Source of the DNA: Gammaproteobacteria bacterium
GTDB lineage: Bacteria; Pseudomonadota; Gammaproteobacteria; DSM-16500
Direction of reading: 5' to 3'
Length of the DNA stretch: 7,881 nucleotides
Assembly: GCA_021323555.1 (NCBI GenBank)
Contig: JAJONP010000102.1
Coordinates: forward strand, 1-7,881
This document shows, piece by piece, positions 1 through 5,841 of this stretch (position 1 is its first letter; each line of letters starts with the position of its first letter). The notes under the pieces are model-generated. The model was not told the origin of the DNA and did no database searches. It was given only the letters and a program-made list of their open reading frames with translations. The position numbers and the translations under genes are program-made.

Positions 1-88
1 TTTCTCCATTTCCGCAACGCACGACATTGATTTTAATCATTTCAATGAACATTACATTTAAAATAAACCTCATTTTGGAGAAGATAAA

Positions 89-895
89 ATGGCCTTCAGT
101 ATTCATCAACCGCATGATAAATTATTTAAACTGTCCATGACTGATTTGGGTATTGCTAAAGAATTTTTTGCAGCGAATTTACCCCTGCATATTTTAGAAA
201 AAATTGATATGAACAGTTTGAAATTAGAAAATAAAACTTTTATTGATGAAGCGTATAAGACAACAGAAGCGGATGTGGTGTACTCTGCTACTCTAGGAAA
301 TATAACTTCTTATTTATATTTATTATGCGAACAACAAACCACAGTTGATTTATCGTTGGCTTTTCGTTTGTTAATTTACACCGTACGTATTATGGAAGCA
401 CACCGCAAGCAATATCCCAAAGAAGCATTACCTTTGGTATACCCGATGGTCATTTATACAGGCGATGAACCGTGGAACGCGCCTTTGGATATTTTTCCAT
501 TATTTGGGGAGGCAGAGCAGTTAGCACGCGACATATTACTCCAGCCTTACCAATTGATAGATGTGCAGCGTACACAGGATGATGCATTACGCCAACATGC
601 CTTATCAGGCTTAGTGGCTTTTGTATTGAAATATCGAAAAACGGCTGACTTTGAATTGTTTGTAAAAAAGCTCATGCCATGGATACGCGAAGTAGAACTG
701 CAGAAGACATCCGGTGATTTCTTATGTCGGATCGTGGTAAAATACATCGTTGATCGTAGCCCAAAAGGCGATAAAGATTTATTAGTCCAAGAAGCAAAAC
801 ATTATTTATCTCAAGAATTACAGGGTGAACTTATGACAATAGCGCAACAGTGGGAACAAGAAGGTTTCAAGAAAGGAAGAAAGGTATGGCCATAG
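89..895 (+). CDS. Rpn-family (transposase_31/YhgA-like) PD-(D/E)XK nuclease, nuclease-domain frame of a frameshifted gene
   Basis: This frame encodes 268 residues. The start is set by GGAG at 77-80, eight bases before the ATG. The N-terminus has the Rpn signature (HDKLFKLSMTD at residues 9-19, then AKEFFAANLP at 23-32). The nuclease core follows: D62 in EADVVYS, E81-x-Q83 in LLCEQQ, then AFRLLIYTVRIME and YPMVIYTGDEPW. These match the D...E-x-Q pattern of the PD-(D/E)XK fold in this family. Known Rpn proteins are DNA endonucleases that stimulate RecA-independent recombination, and some act in phage defence. Residues 249-263 are the first of five 15-residue repeats. The frame then runs into an 8-bp tandem duplication and ends after five out-of-frame residues (RKVWP). 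Without the duplication the protein would continue for 118 more residues, to 381. The nuclease domain looks intact. It may be an inactivated gene, a phase-variable one or a sequencing error. The family call is firm, the activity unknown. Confidence 0.85.
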   Translation: MAFSIHQPHDKLFKLSMTDLGIAKEFFAANLPLHILEKIDMNSLKLENKTFIDEAYKTTEADVVYSATLGNITSYLYLLCEQQTTVDLSLAFRLLIYTVRIMEAHRKQYPKEALPLVYPMVIYTGDEPWNAPLDIFPLFGEAEQLARDILLQPYQLIDVQRTQDDALRQHALSGLVAFVLKYRKTADFELFVKKLMPWIREVELQKTSGDFLCRIVVKYIVDRSPKGDKDLLVQEAKHYLSQELQGELMTIAQQWEQEGFKKGRKVWP

Positions 896-1065
896 CAGAG
901 CAATGGAAAGAAGAAGCTTTCAAGGAAGGTATGACCATAGCAGAGCAGTGGAAAGAAGAAGGTTTTAAGAAAGGTATAGCCATAGCAGAGCAATGGAAGG
1001 AAGAAGCTCTCAAGGAAGGTATGACCATAGCAGAGCAGTGGAAGGAAGAAGGTATGCAACAAGGC
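833..1065 (+). repeat. Five 45-bp coding repeats (15 residues each) in the Rpn gene, arranged in 90-bp pairs
   Basis: Units start at 833, 886, 931, 976 and 1021, with the first interrupted by the 8-bp duplication. The peptide unit is approximately (M/I)(T/A)IAEQWKEE(G/A)F/LK(K/E)G, predicted helical and highly charged. Units 2 and 4 resemble each other (EEAFKEG, EEALKEG; three base differences in 45), and units 3 and 5 match over most of their length. The array therefore probably grew by duplication of a 90-bp pair. Several unit junctions read GGAAGGTATG or GAAAGGTATG, so the DNA repeat also copies Shine-Dalgarno/ATG pairs. Confidence 0.93.
869..884 (+). repeat. Perfect 8-bp tandem duplication (AAGAAAGG x2) that breaks the Rpn frame
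   Basis: Copies lie at 869-876 and 877-884. Other repeat units have a single AAGAAAGG or AAGGAAGG here, directly followed by TAT. Deleting one copy restores codons for KKG then MAIAEQWKEE, exactly continuing the 15-residue periodicity. This is a textbook slipped-strand product in purine-rich DNA and is reversible by the same mechanism. Confidence 0.92.
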
Positions 1066-1242
1066 GAAATCACTTTATTAAAGCGTTTATTACAGCATCG
1101 TTTTGGGGATTTGCCTTTTATTTACGTGCAACGTCTTTCGAGTGCCGATAAAGAAACATTATTTCATTGGGGTGAAAGAGTTCTTAATCCAGAAATAAAA
1201 ACATTAGAAGAATTTTTTAACGAAATTCCTTTAGAAACTTGA
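886..1242 (+). CDS. C-terminal part of the Rpn gene in the shifted frame; possible separately translated Rpn small protein
   Basis: From ATG 886 this frame gives 118 residues: four 15-residue repeats of the type MTIAEQWKEEGFKKG, then a tail with GEITLLKRLLQHRFG and a final helical stretch ending FNEIPLET. That tail is the usual end of Rpn/transposase_31 proteins. The frame stays open upstream to GTG 850, which has no visible Shine-Dalgarno. ATG 886 has AAAGG nine bases upstream, supplied by the first copy of the 8-bp duplication. Further in-frame ATGs at 931 (103 residues) and 1021 (73 residues) each follow AAGGAAGGT. In E. coli, rpn genes are known to make a small in-frame C-terminal protein that inhibits the full-length nuclease toxin. 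This fragment could be the equivalent, now in a different frame from the nuclease. It could also be only the dead 3' end of a pseudogene. The repeat-rich helices would suit oligomerisation. Confidence 0.6.
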   Translation: MAIAEQWKEEAFKEGMTIAEQWKEEGFKKGIAIAEQWKEEALKEGMTIAEQWKEEGMQQGEITLLKRLLQHRFGDLPFIYVQRLSSADKETLFHWGERVLNPEIKTLEEFFNEIPLET

Positions 1243-1258
1243 AAAATGAATAATACGG

Positions 1259-1281
1259 AGCTATCGACTTTAATAGCTTTT
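1259..1281. terminator. Weak terminator-like hairpin between the convergent Rpn and sbcB genes
   Basis: AGCTAT (1259-1264) pairs with ATAGCT (1273-1278) across an 8-base loop, followed on the plus strand by a short T tract (TTTTA). It lies in the 72-bp gap between the two convergent stop codons. The stem is only six AT-rich pairs and the T tract is short, so this is a tentative terminator, better suited to the plus strand than to sbcB. Confidence 0.3.
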
Positions 1282-1314
1282 ACACATTGCCTATAAAAGG
1301 ATTAGCTTCTACAA

Positions 1315-2706
1315 CTAAGAGCCGTACGCTTTGTATAATGCCTCTAACTCTCCCAATAATTCAAGTTGCACATTTGTGAGGGTAGAGTTTTTACGTAACA
1401 CTATAATCTCATTCAGTGCAGTGGAAGGGGTCAAGCGTTTTTTCCCTTGATAATCAATTAATGCATCTTGTTCTGTGACGGGATTTATCTTTTTCATATA
1501 ATTAGAAAATTGTTTTTTTTGGTAAGGTGTCAATACGTCAGGATAATGCTTACCAAGAATACGCAAGGCGAGTTCTTGTAAGGAGACATTTTTAACATGC
1601 TGCGTTAATTCTGCTTTTTTTAAAGGATCAGCGATATGAAAATCACGACAAAAACGCGTTTCTGCGGTGTTCCAAAAACCATCCAAATACAGTCTTGCGG
1701 CGACATCTGTTTCCGGATAAACAGGGTATTGGTAGTTTGTGTGATAAGCGATTAATTTTGAAAAAATTTCTGGATTTTTTTCAAGCCATTTTTGATTATA
1801 TTCTGCGAGCTTTCTCCTTTCATGTAGGAGGTGCTGCAAAAATCTATCTTTCAAAGGTAATATAAAACCAGCTTCACCTATTTTTTTATGCATGATACGC
1901 GCATCAGGGATAGTATCAAGTGTTATTTGCGATAAATTTTCTGAATCTAAACGTAACCATATTAATTGATTTTTGTAATGCTGATGACTACCAAGAAACA
2001 ACACAGGGCATTGAAAAGCGTGCTCAGCGCCTAAGATGCCATCCATCAAAAGCACAATCGTATTTTTTAAATTTTCCACTCGTGCTTGATCTGTTTCTTT
2101 ATTAAAATAGCCTACCAGATAATTCCACATATCACGTTCTTTAAAAAAATGCCTTGCTAGTGCCAATGTTGCTTCCACATCAACCATGGCATGATGTGCA
2201 CGCCCTTCCGCAAGTTGATTGGCTGCACTTAAATCGGCGAGTTTCAAGGAGACTTTGCCCTCTATGACAGGCCATCTAATAACAGAATTTTTAAAAAGAA
2301 AATACATAACAGCCATAGGGTACATATCCATACGTCCACACAAATTGGCATATTGATGCGTATAAGGCGGTAATAAATTTCTATAAAAAGAGAAACGTAA
2401 AAATTCATCGTCAAAACGTAATGTATTATAGCCAAGACTGATGGTATTCGGTTGATTGAATAATTGATGAATCTTTTGCATAGCTTCCACTTCAGGCAAC
2501 CCATCAGAAAGTTCGTTGAGAGAAATGTGATGTGTGATGGTCGCACTGGGCGATGGAACTGTGTCTCTATTAAGCTTTATTTTTAATTCATATCGTTCTA
2601 ATTCTTTTAAAGAAGTGTCTGTGCGAATCGCTGCAAAATGCAGCACTTGGTCAAAGGCTTTATTTAAGCCTGTTGTTTCAATGTCATAAAATAAATAAGT
2701 TTGCAT
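1315..2706 (-). CDS. sbcB: Exodeoxyribonuclease I (3'-5' single-strand DNA exonuclease)
   Basis: The protein has 463 residues, against about 475 in E. coli. ExoI degrades single-stranded DNA from the 3' end in recombination, mismatch repair and clean-up of DNA ends, usually with SSB. The DEDDh catalytic set is visible: D8 and E10 in FYDIETTG, the FDDE motif at 98-101 within LGYNTLRFDDEF, and H171 and D176 in AHHAMVDVEAT. The exonuclease domain spans roughly residues 1-185. The SH3-like and C-terminal helical ExoI-specific domains follow, with conserved-looking stretches such as ARLYLDGFWN. The ATG at 2706 has no strong Shine-Dalgarno, but no alternative ATG lies upstream in frame and the N-terminus aligns with the catalytic motif as in E. 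coli. The gene stands alone, convergent with the Rpn locus and divergent from the 2885 gene. Nothing essential appears missing. Confidence 0.96.
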   Translation of the reverse strand: MQTYLFYDIETTGLNKAFDQVLHFAAIRTDTSLKELERYELKIKLNRDTVPSPSATITHHISLNELSDGLPEVEAMQKIHQLFNQPNTISLGYNTLRFDDEFLRFSFYRNLLPPYTHQYANLCGRMDMYPMAVMYFLFKNSVIRWPVIEGKVSLKLADLSAANQLAEGRAHHAMVDVEATLALARHFFKERDMWNYLVGYFNKETDQARVENLKNTIVLLMDGILGAEHAFQCPVLFLGSHQHYKNQLIWLRLDSENLSQITLDTIPDARIMHKKIGEAGFILPLKDRFLQHLLHERRKLAEYNQKWLEKNPEIFSKLIAYHTNYQYPVYPETDVAARLYLDGFWNTAETRFCRDFHIADPLKKAELTQHVKNVSLQELALRILGKHYPDVLTPYQKKQFSNYMKKINPVTEQDALIDYQGKKRLTPSTALNEIIVLRKNSTLTNVQLELLGELEALYKAYGS

Positions 2707-2814
2707 GGAACGGATTTCTAAAATGCGATTGGTTGCATAGAGTAGGGTGTTTATTAATAGATTGAAAGAAAAATATAGTTTTATTTATTAAAAGCTTAGC
2801 TATAACGATAGATT

Positions 2815-2843
2815 GTTATATTGAATATTTTAAGGGCTAACAG
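2815..2843 (-). promoter_or_regulatory. Candidate sbcB promoter on the minus strand
   Basis: Read on the minus strand, CTGTTA (2838-2843) and TATAAC (2815-2820) are separated by 17 bp. The -10 matches the sigma-70 consensus at five of six bases and the -35 at three. The implied leader before the sbcB ATG is about 100 bases. The -10 abuts the -35 of the oppositely directed promoter. Confidence 0.35.
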
Positions 2844-2849
2844 TATGAT
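2821..2849 (+). promoter_or_regulatory. Candidate sigma-70 promoter of the membrane-protein gene at 2885
   Basis: TTGAAT (2821-2826) and TATGAT (2844-2849) are separated by 17 bp, matching the consensus at four and five of six bases. Transcription would start near 2856, about 30 bases before the ATG. An inverted repeat, TATAAC-N8-GTTATA (2801-2820), ends right at the -35 box and could be an operator. Confidence 0.5.
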
Positions 2850-2884
2850 GTCTTTCTATTAAAAACAAGTGATGAAAGTAAGAT

Positions 2885-3496
2885 ATGGCGCATTCAGAAG
2901 AAGAAAAAACAATAGCATTACAAGCTCCTAATGAGCTACCTTTTGCTCAAGCAATCATTGACTCTATTTTTAAAAATCAGGAGATAACGAAAATAATAGG
3001 TGATATTTTTTTATCGCATATAGCAACCTATCGACAATTACTTGAGAAAGAGGAAAAATATTTGCCTGAGCATGTAAACAGAGTAAAAGAAGCATTAAAA
3101 GCCTTGTCAGAAGCAAAAGACGATGATGCCGCCTTTACTGCGATTAGTAAATTTTGTGCAGCAGCGACAAACTCAAATTTCAACCCAAGATTAAAACGGC
3201 TTGGAATAGGACTCGCTCTTACATTACTCGGTGGATTGATGGGGTGTAGTTTTGGTTTTCTCGTTGTGGCTGCTCCTCCTGCGTATCCCTTTTTATGGAT
3301 GGTTGCGAGTGGAGTTTTTACGGGTTCTTTCATGGGTGCCTTCGCGGCTATGAAATATGCAATACCTGTCACTAAATCCCTTGCTAAAGGGAGGGAAATA
3401 AGCCGCTCGCTAACTAACACGAATTTTTTTCAAAAAAAGAAGCAGAAGGTGAAAGCAGCAAAACAAAATAACACTACTTCTGCTCTTAGAAGGTAA
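2885..3496 (+). CDS. Unrecognised protein with a predicted two-helix membrane hairpin and basic tail
   Basis: I do not recognise a family for this 203-residue protein. Residues 1-100 are soluble, acidic and predicted mostly helical (QLLEKEEKYLPEHVNRVKEALKAL at about 51-74). Two hydrophobic, glycine- and alanine-rich segments follow at about 106-130 and 135-158, joined by a short PPAYP turn, so both ends are probably on the same side of the membrane. The tail from about residue 164 is strongly basic (KKKQKVKAAK). Under the positive-inside rule, the termini should face the cytoplasm. The ATG is preceded only by a weak AGTAAG, but a good promoter lies upstream and no other in-frame start fits better. 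It appears monocistronic, with a likely terminator 37 bp downstream. A membrane effector is possible in a host-associated bacterium, but nothing in the sequence shows that. Confidence 0.75.
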   Translation: MAHSEEEKTIALQAPNELPFAQAIIDSIFKNQEITKIIGDIFLSHIATYRQLLEKEEKYLPEHVNRVKEALKALSEAKDDDAAFTAISKFCAAATNSNFNPRLKRLGIGLALTLLGGLMGCSFGFLVVAAPPAYPFLWMVASGVFTGSFMGAFAAMKYAIPVTKSLAKGREISRSLTNTNFFQKKKQKVKAAKQNNTTSALRR

Positions 3497-3532
3497 TTCT
3501 CCATAGTTTTTTCCCTTAGACAATGCCATAAT

Positions 3533-3567
3533 CCCCCTTAGAAAACATAATTGTTTACGGGGCTTTT
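3533..3567 (+). terminator. Likely rho-independent terminator after the 2885 gene
   Basis: A C run (3533-3537) pairs with GGGG (3559-3562). GAAAACA (3541-3547) pairs with TGTTTAC (3552-3558) with one A-A mismatch. TTA is bulged and the loop is TAAT. CTTTT (3563-3567) follows. Position and T tract fit termination of the upstream gene, but the bulge weakens the stem. Confidence 0.45.
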
Positions 3568-3579
3568 AATCATGCAAAA

Positions 3580-3697
3580 AAAGTTCGGATTTGAGCCAAG
3601 GTCGTGCGAAAATTTTATAAAAATAGCGCAGCATACAAGTCGTATGTGAGCAGATTTTTATAAAATTTTCGCACGAGATTGGCCAAATACGGACTTT
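3580..3697. repeat. Long near-palindromic intergenic element (about 118 bp), MITE- or REP-like
   Basis: The inner arms, 3602-3624 and 3654-3676, are perfect 23-bp inverted repeats beginning TCGTGCGAAAATTTT. Outside them, 3580-3601 and 3677-3697 continue the symmetry imperfectly, with about four unmatched positions and one bulged base. The outer ends are AAAG and CTTT. The 29-base centre holds another small hairpin, CATAC (3632-3636) with GTATG (3642-3646). There is no open reading frame of its own. Such elements are commonly dispersed non-autonomous transposons or extragenic palindromes. No clear target duplication is visible, and copy number cannot be judged from this window. Confidence 0.8.
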
Positions 3698-3724
3698 GTC
3701 TGTGAGAGCGTGAACATTTACTAG
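3696..3724 (+). promoter_or_regulatory. Possible promoter of tRNA-Gly and asmA
   Basis: TTGTCT (3696-3701) and TACTAG (3719-3724) are separated by 17 bp, 14 bp before the tRNA. They match the consensus at four and three of six bases. The -35 box starts at the right edge of the palindromic element, so the element may contribute to this promoter. Confidence 0.3.
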
Positions 3725-3738
3725 AAAACATTTTATTC

Positions 3739-3809
3739 GCGGGTGTAGTTCAATGGTAGAATAGGAGCTTCCCAAGCTCTTGGCGTGGGTTCGATTCCCA
3801 TCACCCGCT
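3739..3809 (+). tRNA. glyU: tRNA-Gly(CCC), glyU type
   Basis: The 71 bases fold completely. Acceptor GCGGGTG pairs with CACCCGC, D stem GTTC with GAAT, and anticodon stem GGAGC with GCTCT around the loop TTCCCAA (anticodon CCC, reads GGG codons). T stem GTGGG pairs with CCCAT around TTCGATT, and the discriminator base is T. The sequence closely resembles E. coli tRNA-Gly(CCC). The 3' end continues CCG, so the terminal A of CCA is not encoded and must be added by the CCA-adding enzyme. The asmA-family gene starts 23 bp downstream. Confidence 0.97.
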
Positions 3810-3832
3810 CCGATACTGATCCAGGAGCCTTT

Positions 3833-5707
3833 ATGAAAAAACCTTTAAAATTAATCAGCCTTTTTATTGGTATTTTGTTGCTGTTGGTTATTTTTTTTAG
3901 CGTATGTGTAGTGACTTTTGTGAATCCAAACCGGTTTAAGCCTTTGATTGTTGAGCAAGCTATGAAATATACAGGGCGGCAATTGACAATGGATGGCGAT
4001 TTATCTTGGACATTCTTTCCTTATTTTGGTGTGAAAACAGGCCATATCCTCTTAGGTAATCCCGAGGGTTTTACGCAAAAAACATTCGCAGAAATTAATC
4101 ATGCAACAATTGGCATCCGATTATTCCCCTTATTTCATAAAAAAATTGAATCCAGTGGGATTATGCTGGATGGATTAAAATTAAATTTAATAACAGAGGT
4201 AAATGGTCAAAAAAATTGGCAATTTCAAAATCCCGTGAATACTGTCAATAACAACAACCCTCCCGAGTATTTTTCTCAACGTAGTAAAATAAAACAACTC
4301 TCTGTGGGCTTAGCCATTTCAGGTTTTGATATTAAAAATGCGGAAGTAAATTGGATCAACAGGCAAAATAACCAATCAGTGAGTATTGAAAAACTCGCAT
4401 TCCATGCAAAAAATGTGAGTTTGCTTAATCCATTTTCTATCAAAGGCGAGTTTAATTTTTTCAGTAAAAATCCAGCATTATCAGGACATATTGCATTTAC
4501 TGATGATATTTCTATGAATCTCGATCAGCAAGTGTTTTCATGTCGAAATTTTGTTTTAAATGCAACTGTGCAGCAAGGGAATAAAAAGTTTAATGGGAAA
4601 ATAACGGGTGATATGGTTGCTGATTTATCCCAGCAAACAATAGAATGGTCTCATTTCCGTGGACAGCTCGAAAATTTAGCTTTAACGGGAAAAATAGATG
4701 TGGTGGATTTAGCATCGCATCCTCACGTCACAGGCCATTTGCAAATTCAACCGTTTGGTTTGAATGAATTACCTCACTTAATTAAAGATAATTTAGCTAA
4801 CATACAGATGCTAAAAAATGCCCGAGGCGATATTGATTTTACTACCGCAATGAATGGTATTGATGTACAAGGAAAATTAAACATTGACGCAGTACAAATC
4901 AATCATCTCACATTAAACAATATAGTAATCCCTGTGCGTTACCAAATAGGTGTATTAGAATTGAGTACAGTCACAGCCAATTTTTATAAAGGCGCTTTGC
5001 AGACTAATATAAAAGTCAATTTAACAGGTGCTGTACCGCAGATAGCTACCCAAGGAAGATTAGTGAATGTGCAAGTAGCTCCTTTATTACATGATCTAGG
5101 TGCTAATCAAAAGCTGACATTCACAGGTATAGGTAATATTGATTTTCAAACAACAACGCAAGGGCTTGATGCGAATATATTGTTGAAAAATTTGAATGGT
5201 ATAAGCCATATCAGTTTTAATCAGGGAACATTGCAGGGGATTGACTTTGCTTATTTGCTGGATAGCGCTTATGCCTTTGCCAAACAAAAACCATTAACCA
5301 CAACGAATACTCACCAAACAGATTTTGGTAATTTAACCGCAACCATCTTAATCCAAGAGGGTGTGCTTATTAACAATGATTTAGTGATGGATTCACCGCG
5401 TTTCAAAACCACGGGTAAAGGAAACCTAAATTTAGTGAATAAAAAAATAGATTATCATTTACAGGTCTTCTTAAATAAATTATCCGTGAATCAACGTAAT
5501 GATTGGGGGAATTTATATGGGTTAGCCATTCCTATCCGCGTGGTAGGTGATGTACAAAACCCTACGATCAGCCTAGATACAGCCGCTTTAGCGCAAGAAA
5601 TCGCTCAGGAAGAAATTAAAAAAGTGCAATTAAAAGTGAAAGAGCAGTTGCAAGATAAAGTAAAAGGAAAGGCAGGTAAATTATTGCAGGATCTGCTGGG
5701 GCAGTAA
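3833..5707 (+). CDS. asmA: AsmA-family inner-membrane-anchored periplasmic protein
   Basis: From ATG 3833 the protein has 624 residues, close to the 617 of E. coli AsmA. AGGAG at 3823-3827, five bases before the ATG, fixes this start. An upstream in-frame ATG at 3785 lies inside the tRNA and is spurious. Residues 1-30 form a basic N-terminus plus one membrane anchor (LISLFIGILLLLVIFFSV). The AsmA N-domain follows (NPNRFKPLIVEQAMKYTGRQ, then LTMDGDLSWTFFPYFGV). The C-terminal part has the typical repeated beta strands, including GNLTATILIQEGVL, GKGNLNLVNKKIDYHL and LAIPIRVVGDVQNPTISLD. It ends in a charged amphipathic helix (about 585-624). AsmA-like proteins span the periplasm and are thought to move phospholipids toward the outer membrane. 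E. coli asmA mutations suppress outer-membrane-protein assembly defects. Family assignment is firm. Orthology to AsmA rather than a paralogue is less sure. Confidence 0.92.
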   Translation: MKKPLKLISLFIGILLLLVIFFSVCVVTFVNPNRFKPLIVEQAMKYTGRQLTMDGDLSWTFFPYFGVKTGHILLGNPEGFTQKTFAEINHATIGIRLFPLFHKKIESSGIMLDGLKLNLITEVNGQKNWQFQNPVNTVNNNNPPEYFSQRSKIKQLSVGLAISGFDIKNAEVNWINRQNNQSVSIEKLAFHAKNVSLLNPFSIKGEFNFFSKNPALSGHIAFTDDISMNLDQQVFSCRNFVLNATVQQGNKKFNGKITGDMVADLSQQTIEWSHFRGQLENLALTGKIDVVDLASHPHVTGHLQIQPFGLNELPHLIKDNLANIQMLKNARGDIDFTTAMNGIDVQGKLNIDAVQINHLTLNNIVIPVRYQIGVLELSTVTANFYKGALQTNIKVNLTGAVPQIATQGRLVNVQVAPLLHDLGANQKLTFTGIGNIDFQTTTQGLDANILLKNLNGISHISFNQGTLQGIDFAYLLDSAYAFAKQKPLTTTNTHQTDFGNLTATILIQEGVLINNDLVMDSPRFKTTGKGNLNLVNKKIDYHLQVFLNKLSVNQRNDWGNLYGLAIPIRVVGDVQNPTISLDTAALAQEIAQEEIKKVQLKVKEQLQDKVKGKAGKLLQDLLGQ

Positions 5708-5770
5708 TTTTAAATTCATCAGGGATGGATGAAGGGTAATTTACAGATGATATGGCGCGCAGATGATAGC

Positions 5771-5799
5771 TGTTAAAAATCAGGATTTATGTTTAGAAT
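5771..5799 (+). promoter_or_regulatory. Candidate promoter of the first membrane-protein paralogue
   Basis: TAGAAT (5794-5799) is a good -10, with TGTTAA (5771-5776) 17 bp upstream as a poor -35. The distance from the end of the -10 to the ATG is 43 bases, exactly as at the second paralogue. The leader sequences look related (TTTTGCGAGAG here, TTTTGCAAGAG there), which supports the assignment more than the boxes alone. Confidence 0.4.
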
Positions 5800-5841
5800 A
5801 CGCGCTTTCTGGTCATTATTCTTTTTGCGAGAGAGCATACA

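Noticed and set aside
833..1065. The Rpn repeats as a CRISPR array
   Set aside because: The units are contiguous without spacers, remain in a coding frame and encode a regular 15-residue peptide.
811..1073. Two minus-strand open frames with repeated phenylalanine/cysteine-rich units across the Rpn repeats
   Set aside because: They are antisense shadows of the purine-rich 45-bp repeats. The plus-strand frame continues a known family.
2262..2546. Minus-strand 94-residue open frame inside sbcB
   Set aside because: It lies in another frame of the well-supported exonuclease gene and has no independent support.
3566..3775. Minus-strand 69-residue open frame over the palindromic element and tRNA
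   Set aside because: It overlaps the tRNA and an inverted repeat and has no recognisable protein features.
3739..3809. tRNA-Gly 3' end as an integration site of a mobile island
   Set aside because: No integrase gene or repeated tRNA 3' end is visible downstream, and the next gene is a core asmA-family gene.
3785..3832. An N-terminal extension of the AsmA protein beginning MGSIPITRS
   Set aside because: It is translated from the T arm of tRNA-Gly. Peptides of this kind are a known artefact of reading through tRNA genes, and a good Shine-Dalgarno points to ATG 3833.
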